A stretch of DNA of 64,000 nucleotides, taken from Mesorhabditis belari (Eukaryota > Nematoda > Chromadorea > Rhabditida > Rhabditidae). The DNA lies in assembly GCA_958450365.1 (NCBI GenBank), contig CAUEEP010000932.1, positions 197,501 through 261,500 on the forward strand. Direction: 5' to 3'. A model generated the notes under the pieces. The model was not told the origin of the DNA. It did no database searches and saw only the letters and a program-made list of their open reading frames with translations. Below, piece after piece: positions 1 through 12,583 of the stretch. Numbering within the stretch: the first letter of the stretch is position 1; each line of letters opens with the position of its first letter. A program made the position numbers and the translations under genes.

Positions 1-208
1 AATTGAAATCAATTGAATTTTTACATAAAGCCATTGCTGATTAGCTTGAAAGTTGAGATTTTGAAGTAAAGAAAATCTCGTTTGTTAGTATTTGAGTTTG
101 TCAAACTTGTCAAATGATTACTAAAAATACACTGACATTGAAAAGTGCTACAAAAATAAGATTTAGAAATTAAATTATTATCCACTAAAAGATTTTTTTT
201 AAAATCTA

Positions 209-713
209 TTGGGTTGGTGAATTGAAAACTGCGGGACTTTGAACTAAAATTTATTCAACATAAAACCATCAATTCATTCCAAATAATTTCCATTATTATT
301 GACGACTTCTGCCCATTTTACAGGCAATTTGTGGATTCCTCTTTCGTAGTAGGATTTTGGTTTGTGTGTGAGACAAGTGTGAGACTCAAAAATGGAGGAC
401 TGGAGATATCCCAGTTTGAGCACTTTCTTCAAAAGAAACCCATTTTGGTGTCAATAGAAAAGTTGTAGAGAATCAAAAATTAGGCCTATAGCCAAATTTC
501 CAAGAAGATACACTTAGTAGTTTTGCTTAAAATGCAAGTTTTGTGTAAATTTGGCTTTTCTTGAAAACCAGTTTTTGAATCGTTCTGAAAATTTGGATAT
601 AAACTTAATTTTTGATTCTCTACAACTTTTACATTGACACCAAAATGGGTTTCTTTTGAAGAAAGTGCTCAAACTGTCACATATGGCCGGCAGTTTTCAA
701 TTCACCAATCCAA
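209..713 (-). mobile_element. mariner-derived MITE with transposase 3' relic
   Basis: The element sits between TA dinucleotides and has inverted ends beginning TTGGGTTGGTGAATTGAAAA. On the minus strand it keeps a relic of a mariner transposase C-terminus (a LPVKWAEVV-like stretch followed by NNNGN). The middle is an inverted repeat about one TTGTAGAGAATCAAAAAT block. A second, better preserved copy lies at 52529-53095. It has no coding capacity left and must have moved with a transposase supplied in trans. Confidence 0.8.
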
Positions 714-1280
714 TAGTATTGAAATTAGTACATGATCTATCTGTAGGTATACAGGCTGTATTTGTAATTTATACAGTCTGTAAGTAAATGCTTTGTGACA
801 CAAAATTTGCTTGACGAAATTTACCACTAAACACCACTATTCAAAGCACTTTCTAGTTCATTTTCAAATTGAAATCAGTTTTCTCGCTTTTTTATAATTT
901 AAACGATAAATTTCGATAAATTTAAACTTTAAATGTAACATTTGGATAATTTTGAGCTTTTTAACGAGAACTAGACTGAGCTGAGTCAAAAATCAGTGGA
1001 AAATCAATGGAAAATCAATGGAAAATCAATGGAAAATCAATGGAAAATCAGTGGAAAATCAGTTCATGAAAAGTTCACTTTATACCACTGAATTTGAAAC
1101 TTTGAAAGAAAAATCACATTTTCTTCAATTCAATATTCAAAAAAAACAAGTTGTATCAATATTTGCTTAATTTTGCAATTAGTACAATTAAATCAGATAT
1201 TAAACAAAACAAACAACAAACAAACAAATCAAACAAAACAAAACAAACAAGTTTCAAAGTCTAACGCTTTAAACTTTCAG
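714..1280. repeat. AT-rich stretch with 12-bp tandem repeat
   Basis: No exon was recognised here. Around 990-1065 there are about six copies of a 12-bp unit AAAATCAATGGA, and around 1196-1250 a run of AAACA/AACAAAC-like simple sequence. The 3' end is a plausible intron acceptor (AACTTTCAG) that opens the membrane-protein exons after it, so part of this stretch is probably intron. Confidence 0.6.
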
Positions 1281-2335
1281 TTGGTTCTTTTGTTCATTTG
1301 TATGGCCGCCACGCACGCGCTCTTCATCACAGCCGCCGTGAAATGCTTTGGCCCCAAGTACAAAGGGCCAAATTATGGATTGCTCATCCTGTCAACAGTG
1401 AGTTTATTTTGGGAGACAAGTGTTTATTGTAGCTGTCAAATTTGAGACTCTCTCCGGCAGTGTCCTGTCGATCGCTTCCCAATATTGGCTACCCGAGATC
1501 GGCTACAGTTGGGCTTTCATCATCACGGCGTGCTTTCCGTTTTGTGGTAAGTGCAAAAGCAATAAGTGATTCAAAAAATTGAACCCACATCTACACCGAA
1601 AAAAAACGGGTTTTCCCGGTTCAAAATGTCTTAGAATATCTAGAAAAAGTCGAAATTTTGAGAATTTTGAGAATCAAAGAAAGAAATTGCACCTGATTCT
1701 AAAGGAATTCACCCGCTAAAGTTAAAAGAAACTTTTTTTTTTGATTTTATTAGCCGGGTGAATTTGTCTTCACTACTTTTTGTACTTAACCTATTCACCA
1801 ATTGACCTACGGTTTGCTTTATTGTAAAGACCAATTCTTTTTCTATAAAAGTTTGCTGAAATATTACTAAAATGTTCTGTCTCTGGTTTTTTTATCTATA
1901 GCTTAAAAAATAGAGAATTTCAAAAGCTTTTGAATAGAGCAAAGCACACCCAAAGATATCAATCCTAACGAAAGTTACAGTGGTTTGTAGCCTGATTCGA
2001 TCGCTTCGACTACGCTCGAGTACGGTCCGTTTCGTTTAAATCACTGTAACTTTCGTTAGGATTGATATCTTTGGATGTGCTTTGCTTCATTCGAAAGCTT
2101 TTGAAACTCTCTATTTTTTTAAGCTATAGATCGTGTCAATCCGGCAGATTTGAAGCAAGTTAGAAGCGTTTTTAGTGTGACAGTTCAGTTTCTAGTGCTC
2201 ATTTCTAATACACTTGAATAGTCTAAGCTAGACTCATGTCAATGAGTGCAATTTCACATCTCTCAAACTTCATTTTCAGCTTTCATCTTGACATCGACGA
2301 TTCAAGTGACACGACACGGACATTATATTTGTTGA
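1281..2335 (+). CDS. Major-facilitator-like membrane protein, C-terminal exons
   Basis: Three exons join in frame: 1281-1397, 1447-1546 and 2280-2335, ending in TGA. The introns are 49 and 733 bp. The 90-residue product has two strongly hydrophobic segments. The first starts LVLLFICMAATHALFI and leads to a short loop FGPKYKGPNYG; the second, after SIASQYWLPEIGYS, reads WAFIITACFPFC, and the protein ends in the basic tail QVTRHGHYIC. A hydrophobic helix, an FGPKY..NYG loop and two final helices resemble the last two spans of major facilitator transporters, so a membrane transporter is the best guess; substrate unknown. Exon 1 begins after TTTCAG, so the rest of the gene lies upstream, outside the window or in the repeat-filled first 1.2 kb. 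The last intron holds a hairpin element. Family call is inference; the splice model is well supported. Confidence 0.65.
1895..2140. repeat. Hairpin (inverted repeat) inside MFS-like intron
   Basis: Two arms of about 90 bp (from AGCTTAAAAAATAGAGAA to the matching TTTTTTTAAGCTATAGAT) face each other around a short GC-richer centre at about 1990-2035. It could form a long stem. It looks like a palindromic non-autonomous element lying within the last intron of the upstream gene. Confidence 0.75.
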
Positions 2336-2545
2336 AACGCATCGATCATTAAACACAAAAATTCCCTCCCTAAATCAACCGCATTTGAAACATGGCTTTT
2401 TCAAAAAGTCGAAAGCAAGTCGCATCATCAGAAATAAGCGGTTAAACGATGAAATTTTCAATAATTATTTTTGAAAATTACCTAATTCTTTGTCCAAATT
2501 CCCTGTTCAAACGAAAATCCATCGAAAATTCGCTCTCAAATCGGG

Positions 2546-3009
2546 AGTGGGACAAATGCGACCTTTTTTTTTGCGCACCCGGACATTTTTCCGCACCTTG
2601 CCCATTAGCGCACCTTTTTTCGCGTTTTAAAAAAGCTCTAAAAAGCTAATATTAACCAATTTCCATTCCAAATGTTGTTTTTCTAGGTAATTTTAGGGCG
2701 TAGAATTCAAATTTTGACATAACAGAGCGTGTGGAACCAATTTGAAAGACAATTTGAAAGGCTAGATCAAATTACAGAAAATTGTCGATCTTTCTCTTTG
2801 TATAACTCCGTCCGTTCGCTTCCACAAGCTCTGATATGCCAAAATTTCGATTCTACGCCCTAAAATTACCTAGAGAAACAACTTTTGGAATAGAAATTGG
2901 TTAATATTAGCTTTTTAGAGCTTTTTTTAGAGCTTTTAGAGCTTAAAACGCGAAAAAAGGTGCGCTAATGGGCAAGGTGCGGAAAAAAAGGTGCGCAAAT
3001 GTCCCACTC
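2546..3009. mobile_element. Palindromic element, ~230-bp arms
   Basis: The sequence GTGGGACAAATGCG...GGCAAGGTGC at 2546-2640 returns as its reverse complement at 2920-3009, and the next blocks (AATATTAACCAATTT, CCTAAAATTACCTAG) also pair, giving two near-complete arms around a short centre. There is no coding sequence. It resembles other foldback MITEs in this window but shares no ends with them. The flanking 300 bp on the right are T-rich simple sequence (TTTCA)n near 3145-3190. Confidence 0.8.
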
Positions 3010-4319
<1,310 letters not shown>

Positions 4320-4325
4320 TAAATT

Positions 4326-4404
4326 TTGCATGTGGGTGGAATCGAACCCGAGGGCAAAAATACGACCGCCGTTTCATAGCCTATATCCACTAGGCCACGA
4401 GCCC
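4326..4404 (-). pseudogene. tRNA-like relic (SINE head or tRNA pseudogene)
   Basis: Read on the minus strand there is an A-box-like TGGCCTAGTGG and a B-box GGTTCGATTCC at the spacing of a tRNA, with a D-arm GCCTAGTGGATATAGGC that pairs. The acceptor and T stems do not pair properly, so this is not a functional tRNA. A tRNA-derived SINE head is the likely origin. Confidence 0.55.
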
Positions 4405-5017
4405 ATCTCTGCCCGACAGTGAGAAAAGCCTTATAAAGGAATCAATTTTGAATCCCGTTTTTGCATGCCACATTCCTCGCCTTTCCATGGCTATTAGCGG
4501 TTAATTTTTGCTGCGTTTTGTTCGCCATTGTCGATTCTATGTTTATTTCTATGTTCTGCACTGTGTTTGCAGTCGATTTCGAACTTTAGGAAGAGCTGAG
4601 ATCATTCCTTTGTTAGTTCAATTTATTAAACGTTAAATATTAAATGTTGGAATACAGCTTTTTTCTATGGCTTTAGCTCATTCAAATCACAAGAAAGACT
4701 CATTTCATTGCAAAGATTGTCTACAAAACAAATTTAACAAAACTTTTGGCATTCAAAAAATTGTAAACAGGTTTGTTACATTGAAGATTTATTGTTGAAG
4801 TAATGAAAAAACAGCTTTAATTTAGTTTAAATTTTATAAAAATAGGCTATTGTATGGAAAAAATGTTATAGAAATAAAAAAATGAAAAAAAATGAAAAGA
4901 AATAACTAGGGCTGCCAATATCAATTTTATTTTAAATTTTTTGAAACATTGAAATTTTTTTTTCTTTAAAAAATCCGAATTATTAACTATCAATAAAAAG
5001 CTGCTAATTCTATTTTA
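4405..5017. other. Non-coding stretch
   Basis: AT-rich intergenic sequence with A-runs near 4860-4900. No gene or clear repeat seen. Confidence 0.5.
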
Positions 5018-5860
5018 CAGGGTGACCAGAAATAACGTTGCGGGATTTTCGGCAGCCTAAAATGCTCCGTAAGATTCTTGAGGATGTTTTGCTTCCATGG
5101 GCTCAACAGCATTTTGGTAACGGATTTTGGACCTTCCAACAAGGCTCCGCTCCTTCTCATCGAGCACCAAAACCACCAAAACGATCGGATTTGGTCAACG
5201 TCCTCTCCAGGCAGCTTTGCGATTGTTCAACACCGACAAAATCCCAAATCGGTCATGGTATGGGCTGGAATCTGCGCAACCGGCAAAACTCCTCTCATTT
5301 TCATCGATTCTGGGATAAAAATCAATAAGGATGTGTACCAAAAAAGATTCTTGAGGATGTTGTGCTTCCATGAGCTCAACAGCATTTTGGTAACGGATTT
5401 TGGACCTTCCAACAAGGCTCCACCCCTTCTCATCGAGCCAAATCCACACAGGACTGGTGTAGGACAAACTTTCCGGATTTCATCTCGGCCCAGGAAATGG
5501 CCTCCGTATTCGTGCGATCTCAACCCGTTGGACTACAGTGTTTGGTCAATTTTGGAGGCAAGGGCTTGTGCAAAACTCCACAAAAGTTTGGAGGCTCTTG
5601 AGCGATCGTTGACCAGGGAATGGGATCGAATCACTCCGGCCGAGCTGCGGCCCATCACCGAAAACTTCATCAAGCGTTTGAGGCTCTGCATCGGAGCCAA
5701 AGGTAGATTCAAATTTCTCCAAAGGTCACTTTGAAGAAAAGTAGATTTTATGCTCTCTTTATATCAGGTTGTTAAGAAAAAATTGTTTCTGTTACAAAAT
5801 CTTTTTGGATTTTTAAAAAATAGGCTAAATTAGGCCGCAACTTTATTTCTGGTCACCCTG
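5018..5860 (+). mobile_element. Degenerate Tc1-like element with scrambled transposase
   Basis: The inverted ends of 26 bp (CAGGGTGACCAGAAATAA...GTTGCGG, one mismatch) lie directly inside TA target sites, as expected for Tc1/mariner elements. The plus strand encodes the C-terminal half of a Tc1-type DDE transposase. VMVWAGICATGKTPLIFID comes first, then WPPYSCDLNPLDYSVWSILE (the usual SPDLNPLDY with S-P altered), then a tail with KRLRLCIGAKG. The N-terminal DNA-binding part is missing. A block of about 100 bp (from AAGATTCTTGAGGATGTT to the end of GGCTCC.CCCCTTCTCATCGAG) occurs twice, at 5070-5163 and 5344-5440, one copy placed before VMVWAG, where it does not belong, so the element was rearranged internally. 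It is inactive. Confidence 0.85.
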
Positions 5861-5925
5861 TAAACAATAGAATTTTAAATAATACCTCAATTCTCTGAAA
5901 ATTTGAATCAAAACCAATCAAAACG

Positions 5926-8900
5926 TTATATTGAAGCAATCGGCAGGTGAAAATCGGGTTGACACAAATGCAGAAAAGGTAAACGAGCAAAGATCTCGTT
6001 CTCCTCAATTTCCTGATTGATTAGACAGATGATTGCCAAATCTTTTGATTTAATATCATCAGAATCGATTTTTGGATCACTAATCAATATTGAAGTGAAG
6101 CTATTACTGAAAGCCATTGATCCTTTTTTGGTTGAATAAGTTGAAACTAACTCTTTTACTTTGTACAATCGATAACGAGTGATGTGATGGTGGAAATTTG
6201 GATCTGGAGAGCTTGAGATTTGAGTGGATGAGAAGCCATGTTTCTAAATATGTTTCTAAATATGTTTCTAAATGAGAAGCAGAAAGGTCAATTATTAAAA
6301 CAAAATTGTCTTAAAAAGATAGAAATTTAAACAATAAACTCTTTTTATTTGGAGAAAATCATAGATCAATTGGTGGATTTGTTATTTTTCAACCGTATTA
6401 GTAAAAAGACTTTCTGAACAGCCTAATAAATATTAGGTTTCAAGTTAAAGCATAAAAAAAGACTCTACCAAGGATCAATTCACGACTGACTAATTGATGA
6501 TTAGGCTCTCCAGTCGCGCAACGATTCTCAACTTTGAGCTGAGACCAGTTCATTATTAGTTTTCTATCGTGAACCCAGAAAACGTGGACCTAGCTCCTCC
6601 CAGACCCAAAGTTTACCTCAAAAAGCTGCTCAATACTACTTGTTTCATCGCAATTTCGAAAACTCAACACTCTCGGCGTTGGAGAATTGTCGATGGAGAA
6701 TTCGAAATTGATGAGCTTCTAAAAGTTCAACCCTGATTTCAGTAATGCATGAATTCATGAATTCATGAAATTAAACTGAGAAAAAAACTTCACTTATGAA
6801 TTCCTTTACCAAACCTGCACGATTTCCATCACAAAACTCGTTTCCGGATGGGAAATATCGAAAAATCGATGTCTCGCCAGCATTTCACAGCTCATCGGCA
6901 CCGGATAAAGATTGCAGGATAAATGCAAATTGTTGATTAATTGAATCTACAAAATTGCCTTTTGATAGAACAAAAAAAAACCATTTCTCACTTGTGAAAT
7001 GGTCAAGATTTTCTGAATCGATTCCTGGCTACGATCACAGATCTGACGACGACAACAGCAGAATTTCTGGAAATTAATGTTACCGTATCTTCTCTAATAG
7101 TAGTGCACCCTGAGCGTCGCCTAAATTCCTCGAAATCTCGAGAACCGCTTATCAGAACCTATCGATGTGGGGTCGGAAAATGTAGCTGACGATGAGATCT
7201 AGTGGGGGATTTGAGTGTTGAGCTTCTGGGAGAACTTTGGAAACCGTAAAATAGTCATCAACGGGGAAAATACGGTACTTTGACCCGGATCCGGTTCACT
7301 ATCGAATTAGCAAATATTGTATTCTCCCTAATAGTAGTGCACTTTGAGCCTCGCCTAAATTGCTCGAAATCTCTAATAGTCGCCTAAATTGAGCGTCGGC
7401 CAGAGCGTCGCCTAAATTGCTCGAACTCTCGAGAACCGCTTATCAGAACCTATCGATGTGGGGTCGGAAAATGTAGCTGACGATGAGATCTAGTGGGGGA
7501 TTTGAGTGTTGAGCTTCTGGGAGAACTTTGGAAACCGTAAAATAGTCATCAACTCGGCTCGGCGGGGTGCACTACTATTAGAGAAAATAAGGTAATCAGT
7601 GCTTGTGATGTGCTTCTGATCAGTGCTTGTGATTGTTTAATAATACCTATGCAGAGCCTGCTTCCGAAAATCAGATTTTTACATGCAAATTGATCAATTT
7701 AGCTTTTTGAATGGGCAAGATAACTCGTACTGATCTTTTTAATGCATTATTTCTATAAATAATTGGAGAATGTCTCCCGCCTATTATTCGAAAAAACTTG
7801 AAACTCTTACATTCGCCTCTCTCGTTTCGTCGGCCAACTTTGGGAAATCGCTTTCCGTTTTCCAAATGATCAGCGCCTAAATTTAAAATTGAAATGAAAC
7901 AGCTATGGTTGAAAATCTTGCAATCGATGATTGAAAATTGAGTACCGATCCCCGAAATCGTCCCTCAGTTAGCTGAAGAAACTTCTTTAACACTTTATAG
8001 CAAGAGACGACAATCTCGGGAATGATCGGGATGTGAAAGGGAAGACCGTGAATCAGATGGACAAGCTCCTGGAATTGAAATCTGGGTGAAGTTGGGTGAA
8101 AAATCGATTCTTTTTAACGTTTTACTCACCGTTTTACTCAAAAACTTACCGTTTTATTCAAAAACTCACCGTTTTACTCAAAAACACTCACCATTTCCCT
8201 CAACGAGCCAATTCCAGAAAGATTCCACAAATCGAGGACGAGCTTTTTACTCCGAATTCGAGTGATGAATTTGATTGCATCTAAAAGTGTCTTTTTTTTT
8301 CTTTTCAGAACTTTTCGATAAGACTAATGTTTTAAAAAGTAGACGAATTTGATATAAAACAGCTTCCCTATACCATTGTTTGTGGTTTTTCGGTTTCACC
8401 AGACTTAGCTTGAAACTTCGAAATTCGAATGTCCGATGTAGTTAGGTGAAGCTGTTTTCTCAAAGTTTTAAGCTTTAGCTTCAGTATTTGACGGTGAAAA
8501 GAACTGTTTACGTTTTTTGGATTCAACTTTGAAGTCTTGGAAATGGATTTATTGCAAAATTTAGGGTAGGCTAATTTCCGCAATTTTTTTTGAGCAACAG
8601 GATCATTTGCGCGGCTGGGTCGTTTGTGCAACTCGTCATAACTTTCTTCTAAGTCGACCAATCTTTATCGATTTTGGTTTCATTTTGTTGCACTTATTGA
8701 GATCTATAAAATGAAACCAAAATCATAAAGATTGGTCCACTTAGAAGAAAGTTATGGCGAGTTGCGCAAAAGATTCAGTTGCGCGAATGACCCTATTGCG
8801 CGTAGGACCCTATTGCGCGTAGGACCCTATTGCGCGTAGGACCCTATTGCGCGTAGGACCCTATTGCGCGTAGGACCCTATTGCGCGAATGACCCCATTG

Positions 8901-11900
8901 CGCGAATGACCCTATTGCGCGTAGGACCCTATTGGGCGTAGGACCCTATTGCGCGTAGGACCCTATTGCGCGTAGGACCCTATTGCGCGTAGGACCCTAT
9001 TGCGCAAATGACCCCATTGCGCAAATGACCCTATTGCGCAAAAAGTGCGGAAATTAGCCTACCCACAAAATTTTGTAAAAAATACTTGACTTTATGAGTT
9101 GCATAGCTTTTACACTCATTTCTTATAAAGTAGAAAAAGAATAATTTGCAATAATGTACATTGGATCTTAGATCTTATCCATTTTGCAAATTAACATCTG
9201 AAAACTTTTCTTTTCTCTCGCATTTGTTGATTTTAAATAGAGTGTGTTCGTCTGCAGAAATAGTGTGAAATAGGAAACGGATTACAATATAAATTACCGT
9301 ATTTTCTCTAATAGTAGTGCACCGCGGCGATCCGAGTTGGTGACTATTTTACGGTTTCGAAGCTTTTGCAGAAGCTCAACACTCAAATCCCCCACTAGAT
9401 CTCATCGTCAGCTACATTTTCCGACCCCACATCGATAGGTTCTGATAAGCGGTTCTCGAGATTTCGAGGAATTTAGGCGACGCTCAGGGTGCACTACTAT
9501 TAGGGAGAATACGGTATTTGCTAATTCGATAGTGAACCGGGTCCGGGTCAAAGGTCAAAGTACCGTATTTTCCCCGTTGATGACTATTTTACGGTTTCGA
9601 AGTTTTCCTAGAAGCTCAACACTCAAATCCCCCACAAGATCTCATCGTCAGCTACATTTTTTGACCCCACATCGATACGTTCTGATAAGCGGTTCTCGAG
9701 GTTCCGAAGCCGGCTACCCAAATCGTTAACAAACTTCTTCCCGAAAACAATAATCGAAAATTTGCAAGTGAAAGGATATAAATTACCGTATTTTCTCTAA
9801 TAGTAGTGCACCCCGGCGATCCGAGTTGGTGACGATTTTACGGCTTCCAAGCTTTCCCAGAAGCTCAACACTCAAATCCCCCACTAGATCTCATCGTCAG
9901 CTACATTTTCCGACCCCACATCAATAGGTTCTGATCAGCGGTTCTCGAGATTTCGAGCAATTTAGACGACGCTCTGGGTGCACTACTATTAGAGAAAATA
10001 CGATAACTCAATATCTTGAATATCTTCTACAACTTGCAAGATATTCACTTAATTTATACCGTAATCCGTTTCCTTTTTTGCACTATTTCTTTGAGAGGAA
10101 ACACATCCTAGTTTTAAACGAAATGTAGAAAAAGAAATGAAAAGCGCTTTCTGGACATCCAAGCGTCAAACAAATGCCACCTCACCTAATAGTGTTTTTG
10201 TATTTCATAAGAAATTGTAAAAGCAATGCTAAGAAAGATCAAAAGTTAGCAAACTTCTAATCGCCTCGAGTCCCGTTCGTGCAATTCGCTCCTTTTTCGC
10301 CGTCTCTCCATAGAAAATCCATTCAACTCGATGATCGGGATGATGACTGTACATGTGCATTAAGCCAACACCAGCGATTTTCACTTTCACCTAGAATATT
10401 TCTCAATGAAGAATTTTTGTACTAAGCAGCAAACACTATTCACTAAACTACGCCGCTTTACCCCTTTAGTCACCAATTTGAAATAAATATCTTCAAAATT
10501 TAAATAGCTTCTTTCGAGCTTAAATTGTGCAATAATTTGTGCAATAAACAGGTATTTTATCTAGCTCTTTAAATCTATTTTAATTTATTTCAAGCAAAGA
10601 AATGGCTTTTGACTAAACTTGTAAGAAAATATGGCACTTTTTTTTTTCGCTAGTTCCTCCTATTCGTCCTCCTGAAAATATATCGAAAACAAAAAAAAAC
10701 CCAAAAATTTTGGAACAAGACTTAGCTGTTTTGAATTTTTGATTTTCTATTTAACAATTTTGAAACAAGCAATTTCTTAGAGATTTTCGAGTACCGTATT
10801 TCTTCGAATAGAAGACCCGGTAAAGAGTATCATCGCGTACTCCTGCGTAGCAGCCCTTTTTAAAATTTCTTTTCTGCATAAAAGCTTTCAATGAAGTGCT
10901 ATAGAGCTGGAAAATGGCTCAAAAATCTGTTAGCTCATGTGGTATTTTTGAGTCATTTTTCAGCTCTATAGCACTTCATTGAAAGCTTTTATGCAGAAAA
11001 GAAATTTTAAAAAGGGTTGCTACGCAGGAGTACGCGATGATACTCCTTCCCGGTCTTCTATTCGAAGAAATACGGTAGTTAAAGTTCGACTGAAACTTGC
11101 AACTAGGCCAAATTTGAAACCAACCACTCCGCCATCATAGAGAGAGATCGTCATCGAGGGGAAACGACTCGGATATCCGTTTTCTTTGATCAATTGTGAA
11201 ATGTGCTGAATTTTGTCGAGTTTTTAAGCTTGATTTGTGATACGAAAGTTTTCTAAGAATTATTTTTATCAACTAAATAAACTAGCATTGCCGATTCGAC
11301 TTTTGAGTAGTGAAATTGAAACATGCCTTTTTTTAATGGTAACTTTTAAGATTGTGTACTTTTTCTGTATTCTATACTCTTCTGTATTCTGTACTTTTCC
11401 TGTATTCTGTATAGGTTCTGATAAGCGGTTCTCGAGATTTCGAGGAATTTAGGCGACGCTCAGGGTGCACTACTATTAGAGAAAATACGGTATATTAAAC
11501 AAATTTATATTCAGTTTTTTAAGTGATGATAAAATTAATTCTATTTTAATTTATTTCAAGCAAAAAAATGCCTTGTGATCAATCCTGTAAGACACTTTTT
11601 ACACTTTATTCACTTCGTTCCTTCTATTCGTCATTGAAAATACGTCGAAAAATCTATTATTTTTACAATATTTGTAAAAAAGTGAATCTCTACGAATTGG
11701 AGCGAAAATTCCCAACGGAAGTACTTCTTTTTGAAACACACTTTTTTCAAACATAAAACAAATATCGTATTTTCTCTAATAGTAGCGTACCCTGAGCGTC
11801 GCCTAAATTCCTCGAAATCTCGAGAACCGCTTATCAGAACCTATCGATGTGGGGTCGGAAAATGTAGCTGACGATGAGATCTAGTGGGGGATTTGAGTGT

Positions 11901-12583
11901 TGAGCTTCTGGGAAAACTTTCGAAACCGTAAAATAGTCATCAACTCGGCTCGGCGGGGTGCCCTACTATTAGAGAAACTATGGTACTCAAAACTTGCTTT
12001 AACTTACTATTAGGTTAAATTAAATCAAAGTAAATCAAAGTAAATTAAATTAAATCAAATTAAACCAAATTAAATCAAAATTCAAAGCGATACGAAGAGC
12101 AGAGAACTATTAGAAATTCGATCAGAGACTACAAGCGACTTCCTTTTTTTGAAAATCATTCTTTTCGACTTGTATTCTAGCTTCTTTTGAACTTCTTCAA
12201 GTCATTCTAGCTTCGGGAAAAGTGTACATTTTGCTTATTCAGAGTTTTTTAGAGTTTAGCTTTTGAAAATTCTTCAGAAAGAGTCAAATAAAAGCCTTTG
12301 ATACTCAAAAATTACCCAAAATTTGTGATTTTCTACCAAAAAATGCCAAAAAGTGGCTGCTAGACGAAAATTTGGCAAAAATTTCTCATCTAAAATGGCA
12401 GAAAATCTAGTTTAAGCCAATTTTAAGATTTCGAGAGGTTTGAAATCACTTTTACAAAGTTGAAACTTCTCCAAAACCGACCTTTGCACTCTTTCTCAAT
12501 CTTTCAACTTCTCCCATGCGTTTCTCAATCAAATTCTTGATCACTATCAACTTCAGCTCTTTCGGAAAAGTGTTAAATGAGAT
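5926..12583 (-). CDS. Probable F-box-like protein, 11 exons found, start missing
   Basis: Exons in order: 12583-12482, 11205-11104, 10390-10255, 8280-8192, 8068-7946, 7876-7811, 7066-6992, 6946-6815, 6718-6617, 6538-6491 and 6243-5926. Nearly all introns are phase 0 and every junction keeps the frame, giving about 430 residues up to a TAA/TGA-type stop at 5926. The first exon reads FNTFPKELKLIVIKNLIEKR, which has the look of an F-box helix (P.EL...I...L). Later exons include LVLDLWNLSGIGSLREM, HLIHGLPFHIPIIPEIV and a Cys-rich KFCCCRRQICDR; the C-terminal exon has FHHHITRYRLYKVKELV. A substrate adaptor for ubiquitin ligases is the best guess, but only the first motif supports it. No ATG exon was found upstream of 12583. 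The donor of the tenth exon (GTCAGT at 6490) is a choice made on phase. Introns hold MITEs and the 17-bp satellite. Confidence 0.6.
6238..6275. repeat. Three tandem copies of a 13-bp unit
   Basis: ATATGTTTCTAAA repeats three times across the acceptor of the last exon of the F-box-like gene, so each copy offers an extra CTAAAT/ATTTAG acceptor on the minus strand. Confidence 0.7.
7081..7594 (-). mobile_element. Composite palindromic MITE (TACCGTATTTTCTC family), two units
   Basis: Two units with ends ACCGTATTTTCTCTAATAG / CTATTAGAGAAAATACGGTA are joined by a spacer that contains CGGGGAAAATACGGTACTTTG and CCGGTTCACTATCGAATTAG. The same composite, in the other orientation, is at 9295-9706. The target is TA. 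It lies inside the 7067-7810 intron. Confidence 0.85.
8561..9064. mobile_element. Palindromic element carrying a 17-bp satellite
   Basis: The outer ends GTAGGCTAATTTCCGCA and its complement TGCGGAAATTAGCCTAC bound the element. Inside are a 60-bp inverted repeat around 8640-8750 (AACTTTCTTCTAAGT / ACTTAGAAGAAAGTT) and, on the right, about 15 tandem copies of GGACCCTATTGCGCGTA with GAATGACCC variants (8786-9045). It sits in a large intron of the F-box-like gene. Confidence 0.85.
9295..9706 (+). mobile_element. Composite palindromic MITE, reverse image of 7081-7594
   Basis: One full unit (9295-9516) with TACCGTATTTTCTCTAATAG ends, then the spacer with CTAATTCGATAGTGAACCGG, then most of a second unit that stops near GGTTCTCGAGGTTCCG. 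It has the same order of parts as 7081-7594, so the two-unit block itself was copied. Confidence 0.85.
9784..10005 (+). mobile_element. Palindromic MITE (TACCGTATTTTCTC family), single unit
   Basis: Full-length 222-bp unit flanked by TA, with the shared core CCCCACTAGATCTCATCGTC and CCGACCCCACATC. It lies within the intron 8281-10254. Confidence 0.9.
10792..11077. mobile_element. Long palindrome with TACCGTATTTCTTCG ends
   Basis: Almost perfect arms of about 130 bp meet near 10930 (CTCAAAAATCTGTTAGC centre). The outermost bases TACCGTATTTCTTCGAATAG resemble the ends of the other family but the inside is unrelated. It lies in the intron between the second and third known exons of the F-box-like gene. 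Confidence 0.85.
11411..11492 (+). mobile_element. Truncated MITE, right end only
   Basis: Only the last 80 bp of the TACCGTATTTTCTC family remain (TAGGTTCTGATAAGCGG to TATTAGAGAAAATACGGTA), preceded by a tandem TTCTGTA run at 11366-11412. Confidence 0.8.
11764..11985 (-). mobile_element. Palindromic MITE, single unit
   Basis: Full-length but worn copy of the TACCGTATTTTCTC family (ends ATCGTATTTTCTCTAATAG and ...AGAGAAACTATGGTA), inside an intron of the F-box-like gene. Confidence 0.85.

Noticed and set aside
7811..7876. Nuclear-receptor ligand-binding domain exon (ALIIWKTESDFPKLADE)
   Set aside because: The neighbouring exons that join in phase do not continue a nuclear-receptor fold and there is no zinc-finger exon; the F-box-like reading fits the first exon better.
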